62,000 bases of DNA from Phoronis australis (lineage: Eukaryota > Phoronida > Phoronidae). This document shows, in pieces, positions 25,501-37,500 of the stretch. A program made the position numbers and the translations under genes. The stretch lies in contig NMRA01000071.1 of the NCBI GenBank assembly GCA_002633005.1, forward strand, positions 99,339 through 161,338, written 5' to 3'. Below the pieces are notes generated by a model. That model was not told the origin of the DNA. It did no database searches and saw only the letters and a list, made by a program, of their open reading frames with translations. The stretch's first letter is position 1; each line of letters opens with the position of its first letter.

Positions 25501-28500
25501 TTTTACTAAATATTGATGAAGCATAAAAATGGTTCCAGGTGATCAGTGCAAAAGGTCCACATGCATGGCCAGCGCATGTCTGGTAAATGTTTATCAGACC
25601 GCCTGCAATTATTTTATTACATATCACTTGGAAACACTGTCACACAAAATGGCCACTAGGATGCACTGCAAATGTCGAATACTGTCAGTTGAAAATCGAA
25701 AGATGCCAGTGCATCATTATCTCTGTGTCAAGCTCTTGTTGATAAAAAAATAGCCACTAGGTGGTACTGCAGTGGTCAAATCAGCCCGAAAACTTAATGG
25801 TGTCAGTGCATTAATATCAAACACCTTTGAGTCAAGTTTCACTGAAATCCTGCTGTTCACCAGGGGTCAGGGCAGACTGAGAAAAAAGGTGTGAACCATT
25901 CTAGACTAGTGATGCATTACACCCTTGTGCCAAATTTTATCAAAATTCGACCAGGGGTTTTTGAGATATCAAGCGGACATCCAGACAATCTGACACAAAG
26001 ATGACAATATGCGACCACATTGTGGGCGCACAAAAATATGCAATTTTGTTGATTATTTTTGTCCAAAATTGATAAGGTTTTATGGTAGGCACTAACATCA
26101 TGTTAGGTTCATATACTATACCAAACAGTAACTGACCTAAATGAGGAATGATTAGCGACAATTATGGAGAGATGACAAATAACAAAAACTCAACAACAAC
26201 TACATTGTCTGGTAATCAACTAAACACAATAATTCATGCTTCGCTGAAAATGCTAACAAAAGCAGAAACCTTAAGGTAGTTGTCAACCTTCATGAAGTAC
26301 TCAGTTCAGGTCTTTTTAGAATAACTTTTTAAATTCCATATTCAACCCACAACAGTTTATGCTGTCTTTCTGAATTCTAAATGACAGATTCAAGCCTTAC
26401 AACAATCTAAAATAATCATTTTTCTTATTGAGACTATGTACAATACAGAATTCCAGTTAAGTAATGAAAATATGAAGTGAACGCCCCCTTTTGGAACCAG
26501 AGAACTGAACTCACACACTTGATTCACCACCGGGTATGACCTTTGTTGTTGTAGAATAAAACAAAAAAAACAGTACTGTAGATTCCCTAATCTAGGGGGA
26601 AAGCTCGTAACAGATCTGCAGGTAGCTCAAGTCCCGGATCTCTGTTAAGACTAGGTCTGTGGACTTGGATCTCAGTTGCTTCTCGTACCCTGCACTTCCA
26701 CTTCTCTGGGTGTATACTCAGTATATTGAAGTCCTCAACAGAGATCAAGTGAAATGGACAGCAGTAATCAGCCTAAGGTTTGGGTTAGTGTGATCGCTAA
26801 CCCTGGTTGATAACTGATGATCCATCTCACTGATATACTTGTCAGTACACTCACAGCACACTTGTATTCATTGGTAGATCACAGCACACTTGTATTCATT
26901 GGTAGATCACAGCACACTTGTATTCATTGGTAGATCACAGCACACTTGTATTCATTGGTAGATCACAGCACACTTGTATTCATTGGTAGATCACAGCACA
27001 CTTGTATTCATTGGTAGATCACAGCACGCTTCTCGAGGGCGGTGACATATCTTTCACTGATGGGAGGATGGACTGAATAGTGCTAAACAGTCCACCCTCT
27101 AATCAAGTGGTAAATCAAGTGCCTGAGATACGGACAAAATGGCTGTAGACATATCAAGGTACAGTGTTTTGGTTCCAAAAGGAATCTTCACTTAATATTT
27201 CCATTTTTATTACTTTGGTTATGAGTGTTATTTTATGCCCTGCATGTAAACTGCTAAAACATTAACATAGATTGGGAGATATACCTGTGATTCATGGGAA
27301 TTGACTCATGTAGTACAAAGAATTTGATGTTTACGGTTATGTTGGGCACTATAAAAATGGCCAAATTTGGCGACCAACATATCTCTGACTGGATTCATAT
27401 GAAACTTTTGAATACGATTTATGCAATATTCCCACAAATACTGTTAGGAAATATTGTTTAAACAATGAGGAGCTACCAAAAACAGAAATTTTAGAAAACT
27501 GCAACAGCATTTTTGATGTCTCACCTAGAACATACATATTGAGAAAAATTGATCTGTGATGTGATTGATACCATTGATTCGCTATTAATGCATCTTAAGT
27601 TTGGTTTTGCAAAATTTTACTAAAAAGACATGATCACATGACCCAATCAGTTTGATTAAAAGTCAAAAATCAATTTCCGCAGATTTCCGCAGCATTTCTA
27701 CTTTCAAAAAATATAAATTGATACCGAGTTAAAATATATACTTTTCTATATATTTTGTTGAATGCATACTAGTTGATAAGGTCTTACATAACCTCATAAC
27801 CTGAGCAAAGTGGAGCGTTGAAATGTGCCCACGAATGCTGGAGTAAACGGTGTGCTTCTAGGGGTGTTTATTTGTATCTTAAAAATGGCCACTGGATGGC
27901 GCGAAATACATTGAATGTATCCAAAAACTGGTATGTCATCTAACCTATTTACCAAATCTGTCAAAGAACTTCTGAGAAATCAAGGAAAATGGAAAAAATG
28001 AAATTGCCACTTTTGAGTAAAGACTATGGTTGCAAAACAAAACAAAACTGGCGCCACAGAAGATGAAGTTGTCAGAAAATCATCATCAACCGTCCTCTTC
28101 ACACCAAGAACACATATGCCAATTTTCACAATCATCGTTAGAGTGGTTTTGTTGATAGAGAGGAGAATGCCAAGAATACAACTAGAAAATAGTAAAAATG
28201 GCCACTAGATGGCGCAAAATACGACGAATCCATCCTAAAATAGGAAATGTCATCATTTCAATAGGAAGCTATTTATCAAATTGCATAAAAATCCATCAAG
28301 CTTCAGAGAAACAGAGGAAAACCGAAAAAAAATTAAATTGCCACTAGGGTGGGGCGCACAGTGTTAGACAGATCTGTCTGAAAGTCGTCGTTGTTCGTTG
28401 TAAACTTCATACAAATAGAATTGCTTAATTAATAAAGATCCTGCACAGGCTTTAGGACATACAGCCATGCGCATAAAAAACAAAACTGCCACTATGAGGC

Positions 28501-31500
28501 ACCACAGTAGACGAGGTTATCGGAAAATCATCGTCAGCCCTCCTCTTCACATTAGGAACATACACGCCAATTTCCACAATCGTGAAAATTGGTTTGGTTG
28601 ACAGAGGACATGCCAAAAAATAGAGTCCATTTGGTAAAAATGGCCATTAGGTGGGTCAAAACCCCTCAAATGAAACTGAAAACCAGAGGACACCATAATC
28701 TTACTAATAGATGCCTATCTTTCAAATTTTATGAAAATCCGTTGAGGACATTTGAAGATACAGAGGTAAACGTTAAAAATTTAAATTGCGACTAGGGAGC
28801 ATACCAGCAGTCCGATTTGTCTGAAAGTCGTCGTCGTCCGTTCTCAACTTCATATAAATACAGTAGCAAAATTTAATAAGATCCTGTAGACTGTTAAGAA
28901 GATAGAGCCATGGGCGCAAAAACAAACAAAACTGCCACTAGGAGGCGCCACAGGAGTCAAAGCCATTGGAAAATCATCCTAAGCTGCCCTCTTCTCCGAA
29001 AGAACATAACATATTATATGCCAATTTCATAATCATCCTTAGAGCTGTTTGGTTGGTAGAAGGGCAGCCGACAAAAAAGCAGAATCAAAATGTCCATCAG
29101 GTGGCGCAAAGTAACTTGAATCCATCCAAAAACGTGATAATCGCGTCATCTCACTAATAAATGCCTAATTGCCAAATTTTATGAAAATCCCATAAGGATC
29201 TCCGAAGATACAGAGGTAAACATAAAAAAATAAAACTGACACAAGGGGGCACACCGGTAGTGGGAGAAATCCGAAATTCGCAGTCATCCATCGTCAGCCT
29301 CATAGCAAAACATCTGCCAAATCTCATCTAGATCCTGTGAGGGGTTTAGGAGATGCAGCTGGCTAATAAAGGCTTCACACATAATTCAAAATTACTTGAA
29401 GTCTCCTCTAACAACTGGAAAATTGGTTGGTCTGGAACGACTGGCATATTAAGTCTCATGACTGCTGTAAAACTAAAATTATGAAGCCTGAATAAACCTT
29501 GTCAACTAAATTATTGTATAATATAAGCACTATTATTCATTATTAGGATAATTTTATTCTAAGTTACAGGCAGACCTTATAAAATCTTGGTAACAATAAG
29601 GCCTACCTGTGCCTACCTTACAACCTACATTGTCAACCATGAGCAGCAACACTGACAAATGTTTATTTACATCACAATAGAATTTTGCTCGGTAACAAGA
29701 ATTTCTCAATTAAAGAGTCAGCCTGAATTGTATTACTCACCAGTAATCTCATTTTAGCCAGAACAGGAATGATTACCAAAAGAGAAGAAGGCTTTTCAAA
29801 CTTGGAATTCAATGTTAGAAAAGGTGGCTGACCCAAAAAGGTTTTTCAGTGTTTATACAAGCCTCTGTAGTGTGCCTTAGTTGATGTTTTTCAAGAACAC
29901 AGAGCAGTGGCCAGTAAGGACAAAAGGGAGACAATTCCTAACAGAGCATTGGCCAGTAAAAAGGGAGACAATTCCTAACAGTGGCCAGTATGGAAGGAAG
30001 CTTTGAGAAAGAATAACAATGGTGATGTAGCAATAAATCTGACCAAACTTAGTCAAATTTATCGAAATGCTGAATTTAAAGCCATGGTGTGGGTATCAAT
30101 GAAAACATTTTATACAATACATGAGAACTGCTTTTTTCTATAAAACTTCCAGGAAGGTTGACAATTACCTGCACACTTAATTACACAAAACGAAAAAATG
30201 TCCAAAACAAACAGAAGGTGCTAAAAGAGAGCTTGAGGCAACAATTGGTTACTCTATGTTACAGTAGACAGACCTGGACTACTAAACTGACCTAGATTGT
30301 ACCAGACATCCATCTCCCCAGACAAAGTACGGACCTCAATCGTTGTTTGACCCAGGAAGTCATCCGATTCCCTTGATGTGAACCTTGACCTTAGTCGCGA
30401 CCTGAGGTCATCGTCTTCATCCCTAGATGAAACCATTTTAATCTCAAAGCACATTATTGATAATACCCACCTAGGTTATACCAGACGTCCATCTCACCAC
30501 TCAGCGTGCGCACCTCAATAATCGTCTGACCAAGGAAATCATCCGATTCTGGGGTGAACTTTTTACGCAAAAATGACTTAATGTCATTATCTTCATCCCT
30601 ACATACAACCAAATATAACCAAAGGTTTAATGGTGCAACATAAAGCAATCACCATAATCTACCTTGCCACTAGTCAGTAGACTCATCCAGTCCATTTTGG
30701 GCTTGGAGGGGCTAACTAGTCATTGCTGCTGATGGTTGTAAATCATGGACTTGATGCAACAGCAAAAAGTATTTTGAAACTGACATGCAAGGTCAGTGAA
30801 AGTAGTTCTTTGTGAACTCTGCTCTTAGTCATACAACCGTCCCAGTTGGACAGTGTAACTAAATACAGATTAACAAAGAGTTTATGGTGTTGGCTAAGAC
30901 GATTGTTGTTTTATTGCCCCTATGGGTTTTGAATAGCTGAGCCCACCCGAAATGGACTCCATATTGTCTGCTATTCAATTTTAACAGTGGTCACAAGGTG
31001 TCATGTGGTCAACAAAAAACAGCAGCCCCTCACAACAACAAGAACAAAAATGAAAACTTAATAATAATAAAAATTGAAAACAAAAGAATTGAAAAGGAAG
31101 TTAATTGTTCTTGACAATCTGTTAATTCACAAAATTCACAGTTCAATACTGTATAATTACGTCATGTGTTCGAGTGGTTATAAACCTGCCTTGCAATAAT
31201 AAAACATTGATTTATACCTGACTCATGTTATGAAATTGGTCAAAAGAATTTCTTTCGCCAAATTGGATGAGATTCAGGGCTTGCAACAGTTTGCTAAATG
31301 CAGGTTTACAAAACAGTTGAGTAGTCACTGCATTATGCAACAAACATACTCTTACATTATAGTGATCTATCAGTTCTTTGCAACAAATATAGCCTAATAT
31401 AATAGTGATCTATCAGTTATTTGCAAGTGGATAAGGAACAAGTAGAGACCAACTTAATGATAACCACAAGTGCACTAACTCATAAGTTCACTCGATGGAC

Positions 31501-34500
31501 GATATGTGAGAGTGTTGCCGCTTTAAAACAATTTCAGTCACTGCCATCGTGTTTCTATCAGACTGAAATGTCCAAAATCAGACGGAACAGACGGAAGTCT
31601 CACAATTTTTGGGGGAATAGACTTTATGAATTCTGAAGTCATCACCAATTTTGAAACGAATTTCGGGGGAATTATTTCTGACTTGGATACTCCCTGTGGT
31701 GACTTCGTGGTGACTTGGGATCTTTCCCTGGTTACCAGACACAATCTGAAGTTGCCTTGATGAGTTGCAGCTCATCAAATGGAGCACAGAAGAATGAAAA
31801 TGTTTAATGTCTATCATACAAGTGCTTGCTTTAAAGAAAAACTTGAAAATGTTGTGTATCAAGTTTTAGTTAAAATGTTGTCTCTCAACGTTCAACTTCA
31901 AAGCAGATTAAAGCAAACAAAAGAGAAACCAAAGAACGGACAGAAACTGCTTTAAATAAAAGAACAGAAAAACATCAAGAACTTGAAATTGATCCGAGTG
32001 ATACTTGTACTCAAATGTGAAACACTTGCAAACATCTCCATACAGAAACAGTCAGTCCTACTCTTGGATTGACAAACAGTCAGTCCTACTCTTGGATTGA
32101 CAAACAGTCAGTCCTAATCTTGGATTGACAAATAGTCAGTCCTAATCTTGGATTGACAAACGATTCTCAAGATTTCCCACAACATTCAATCCCACAATCC
32201 CTCACAAACAACCCATTAAGCACATACTAATCTCCCATCTTAACACTGAACATAATTATGTAATTTACCAGCTTGTTTCAAATTGTGCTCTTTTAAAAAA
32301 GCACAATGCTGTGGAGCATGATAAATTTCCCCCACCTGACAGCGTCAATTCCACAAACATTGAAGATCCACCCAAACAGTGGAGGAGCCTAGGTTCTTTG
32401 AGCTGAAGTCAGCACAACAAAACCTGGTGAGATTCTTTCCCCTCGCAATTCATTAGTCTCATCTATTCATTAGTCTCATCAATTCATTAGTCTTATCTAT
32501 TCATTAGTCTTATCTATTCATTAGTCTCATCCATTCATTAGTCTCATCTATTCATTAGTCTTATCTATTCATTAGTCTTATCTATTCATTAGTCTTATCT
32601 ATTCATTAGTCTCATCCATTCATTAGTCTCATCCATTCATTAGTCTTATCTATTCATTAGTCTTATCTATTCATTAGTCTCATCCATTCATTAGTCTCAT
32701 CTATTCATTAGTCTTATCTATTCATTAGTCTCATCCATTCATTAGTCTCATCCATTCATTAGTCTTATCTATTCATTAGTCTCATCCATTCATTAGTCTC
32801 ATCAATTCATTAGTCTTATCTATTCATTAGTCTCATCCATTCATTAGTCTCATCTATTCATTAGTCTTATCTATTCATTAGTCTCATCAATTCATTAGTC
32901 TTATCTATTCATTAGTCTTATCTATTCATTAGTCTCATCCATTTATTAGTCTCATCCATTCATTAGTCTTATCCATTCATTAGTCTCATCAATTCCAAAG
33001 CTGTTGATATCCCACAATGCTAAGCCACGTTAGTACATTTTTATTAATCGGCCATTCATTGACTAATCATGAACGGGGACACCAATATGCATATGCACCG
33101 GTGCTTAAGATACATCTGATTGGTTGTACCACGTGCTCTAGACTACTTCTGTCATTAATCAAATTTATCTGCCCAAACTTCACCCCGACAAATTCAAAGG
33201 TAACTTTCAACTAATTTTTAGAAAAATACCGAGGCATACTCAAAATTTGTAATACTTCTACGACAGGACATAACGACTTTTAGAGCCCTAAAAGTACAAA
33301 GAATATGTCAGGTTAATTGGAGACTGTTGGCAACTTTCTAATTGTATTATCAAACTAAAGTTGTTTTGAAATGACGGATATCAGCACTTACCACACCCTC
33401 ACTTTAATTCGGTCGGAAGAATTATGGCACTCACTAAAAATAAAGAAAATAGAATGAGCAGTTGTATCTGTGTCAGATGGTTAGACAGTGACAGGGACTA
33501 GACAGACAAATAGAATAGTTATAATATCTGTTAGATGGTTACAGTGATAGGAAAAGACAAATAGAATAGTTATAATATCTGTTAGATGGTTACAGTGACA
33601 GGAAAAGACAAATAGAATAGTTATAATATCTGTTAGATGGTTACAGTGACATGAAAAGACAAATAGAATAGTTATAATATCTGTTAGATGGTTACAGTGA
33701 CAGGAAAAGACAAATAGAATAGTTATAATATCTGTTAGATGGTTACAGTGACAGGAAAAGACAAATAGAATAGTTATAATATCTGTTAGATGGTTACAGT
33801 GACAGGAAAAGACAAATAGAATGAACAGTTACCTTTTGTTTACTGAAGCTGGGAAAGTTGACACTCGCATCAACAATGCTATCACATTGGAAGACATAAG
33901 AAAACTTGAAATGACATTACCTGACACATGTGGCCAGTAGGAGTATTGCAATTATATGTTTAAAGTGACATTACCATACACATCTAGAATGTATCACTGA
34001 AAATAAGGGTTCAGGTCATGCGACACTGAATTAATCTAGCAAATGGCCTCATGACAATCAATACTTACAAGTAGAATGTTTCATCCCACACTGGGTTCAG
34101 GTCCTGTGGCACTGTCTTGGTCTGTTTCTTTGTCTTGCCCACCTGTACTGTCACATAGGGGTCACTAGTGCCAGTCTTGTCTTTTCCAATAAGACCCTGA
34201 GCACATATAACTACAACGGAACCAAACATATAGTTAGAAACACATGGTAAAACACCATGATTATATATCCACTCATGAAAGGTAAGCCCTACTTCAACTT
34301 AATAAAGTATGAAGCACGGCAAGATCATTGCCCACGTTTATCCTAAGGTATGTTTTGTGGAGATGCAAGAAGTCAGTGAAGAGATCACAGACTGGGGCCT
34401 ACCGCAAATATGAACGGGAGTTAGAGATCTACATGGTTGACTGAAAACAAGCAAAAGAACATAAGAAGTATGTCATTGAGAAATATATTTTGAATATTTA

Positions 34501-37500
34501 TCACAACAGTCTGAGAAAAGACAAGTTGTGAATAAGTCAAACGATAACACCAAAATTAGCTATGAACCTGTTTCTTTTTATTCAACAGTGTTCCACATTG
34601 CATCCTCAATGGCCTCTGTTCTTTATTCAGCACAATATTCTACACTACACCCTCTGTGACCACCAACATGACAGACTACACCTGTTCTTTATTCAGCACA
34701 GTATTCTACACTACACTCTGTGACCTCCAGCATGACTGACTACACCTGTTCTTTATTCAGCACAATATTCTACACTACACCCTCTGTGACCTCCAACATG
34801 ACAGACTACACATGTTCATTATTCAGCACAATATTCTTCACTACTCCCTCTGTGACCTCCAACATGACAGACTACACCTGTTCTTTATTCAGCACAGTAT
34901 TCTACACTACACCCTTTGTGACCTCCAACATGACTGATTACACCTGTTCTTTATTCAGCACAGTATTCTACACTACACCCTCTGTGACCTCCAACATGAC
35001 TGATTACACCTGGGGCCCGTTCCAAGAAACTGACTTAAGTTCATTATTGACTTAAGTCTAAGATTTGTCTTAACTTCCAAACTTTGAAACTTCCATATCT
35101 GGTAAATTTATCAAAATTAAGCCAAAACGTACGTCAAACACTTAAATCAAGCTTAATATCTCTTTCTTGAAATGATTTTGAGACAAATTGAACTTTTATT
35201 TTAAAATTTAGTAAAATTTAGGAATTGTCTTAGCTAAGTCAGTTTTGTTGGAACGGGCCCCTGTTCTTTATTCAGCACAATATTCTACACTACACCCTCT
35301 GTGACCTCCAGCATGACTGACTAGAACCTGTTCTTTATTCAACACAGTATTCTACACTACACCCTCTGTGACCTCCAACATGACTGACTACACCTGCTCT
35401 TTATTCAACACAGTATTCCACATTACACCCTCTGTGACCTCCGACATGACTGACTACACCTGTACTTTATTCAACACAGTATTCCACGCTAAACCCTCAA
35501 TGACCTCCAACATGACCGACTACACCTGTTCTTTATTCAGCACAGTATTCTTCACTACACCCTCTGTGACCTCCAACATGACTGATTACACCTGTTCATT
35601 ACTCAGCACAATATTCTTCACTACACCCTCTGTGACCTCCAACATGACTGATTACACCTGTTCTTTATTCAGAACAATATTCTACACTAAACCCTGTGAC
35701 CTCCAAAATGACTGACTACACCTGTTCTTTATTCAACACAGTATTCCACACTAAACCCTCAATGACATCCAACATGACTGACTACACCTGTACTTTATTG
35801 AACACAGTATTCCACACTAAACCCTCAATGACATCCAACATGACTGACTACACCTGTACTTTATTAAACACAGTATTCCACACTAAACCCTCTGTGACCT
35901 CCAACATGTCTACACCTGAGATTCCTCTACATGTTACCATACTTCAGATAGCCATTGGTGAGATCTATGTAAATATTACCAAATGCCAGATAGTCATTGA
36001 TGAGATAAATCTAAATGTTACCATACTTCAGATAGCCATTTCTGAGATACATTTACATTGAATACCATACTTCGAATGGATATCATTGATTAGATCTGTT
36101 TACATAATAACAAACTTCAAATAGCCATTGATGAGATCTATCTAAATGCTACCATACTTCAGATAGCCATTGATGAATAGATATTACCATCCTTTAGACA
36201 TCCATTGACAAGAACTATCTACATAAAAGTTCACAAAGATATACAACTGTGCAGCTACGGTTGTCTGAATTTTGGAGCTTAAAACCAGATACAAGCTGTG
36301 TATTGATTTCACTTTGATCAAATGAAAAATCCAACCTTGGGCAACTATAAAAACGAACAATAAAAAAACTTCAAAATAAAACTGTTACAATAGACTTGGA
36401 GAAATTTCATTTTATCAAGTAACAATGATGACAGTATTTTCTGTCATCATTGCTACTTGATAAAATGAAATTTCTAAGTCAAGAATGGCTGTCTAGTGAA
36501 GTTGAGAATAGTGGATTGGGGTGAGCTCATCAGTCTGACCCTCAAGCAAGAATCAAATAAAACATATTTGGAGGCTGGCAATAAGATCCCACTGAAACCT
36601 TGACTGTAACTTAGACTGGTCAAAGGTAAATCAGTTCTACATCTTTTGGGGGCGAAAATTGCCACACGACAGGCATTCATTGCCACACGACAGGCATTCA
36701 TTGCCAGATGACAGGCATTCATTGCCAAATGACAGGCATTCATTGCCACACGACAGGCATTCATTGCCAGATGACAGGCATTCATTGCCACACGACAGGC
36801 ATTCATTGCCAAATGACAGGCATTCTTAGACACTTTCAAGAATATCACACCGTGTCAGTAATTGGGGTTCAGCATAAAGGTAAGTGCAAGTAGTTAAAAG
36901 GAAAAAGCAAATTTGGGAGATGAACATTATGAAGTAGGCTAATAGATATGCAAAAGATATCAAGTTAGTGTTAAACTGATAGGTAGCACATCATAAAGGA
37001 AAAGCTAGAACAAAATTGGGTTTGCGGCCAATAGACTACCCTTGGTGACACTAGCGACACATTATAAAACTGTTACAAGAAGACTACCCCTGGTGAGACT
37101 AGTCACATTATAAACTGTTACAAGAAGACTACCCCTGGTAACACCAGTCACATCATAAACTGTTACAAGAAGACTACCCCTGGTGACACTAGTCACATTA
37201 TAAACTGTTACAAGAACACTACCCCTGGTGACACTAGTCGCATTATAAAACTGTTACAAGAAGACTACCCCTGGTAACACCAGTCACATTATAAACTGTT
37301 ACAAGAAGACTACCCCTGGTGACACTAGTCACATTATAAAACTGTCACAAGAACACTACCCCTGGTGACACTAGTCACATTATAAAACTGTTACAAGAAC
37401 ACTACCCCTGGTGACACTAGTCACATTATAAACTGTTACAAGAACACTACCCCTGGTGACACTAGTCACATTATAAAACTGTCACAAGAACACTACCCCT

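Larger units (their letters stand above)
23660..26040 (+). mobile_element. F2-related repeat, diverged variant
   Basis: Begins cgcccacaatgcatcac (like the F2 start at 3560 and 27820) and ends ttgtgggcgcacaaaaat. Inside, a theme of ~210-260 bases recurs about eight times (gttctctagatatcatcc, cactaggaggtgc, ccacccgaaaatt). Its motif sites are GGAGGTGC variants, not exact CTCF matches. It holds the array 24062-24268 and the SINE-like unit at 25380. Confidence 0.6.

Noticed and set aside
34720-36061. Repetitive plus-strand ORFs with a 22-residue period
   Set aside because: Translation of the 66-bp minisatellite; unit variants do not preserve the peptide preferentially and the frame is broken by the MITE.
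36393-36480. A microRNA gene
   Set aside because: The pairing is too perfect and there is no recognised mature sequence; a foldback repeat is simpler.
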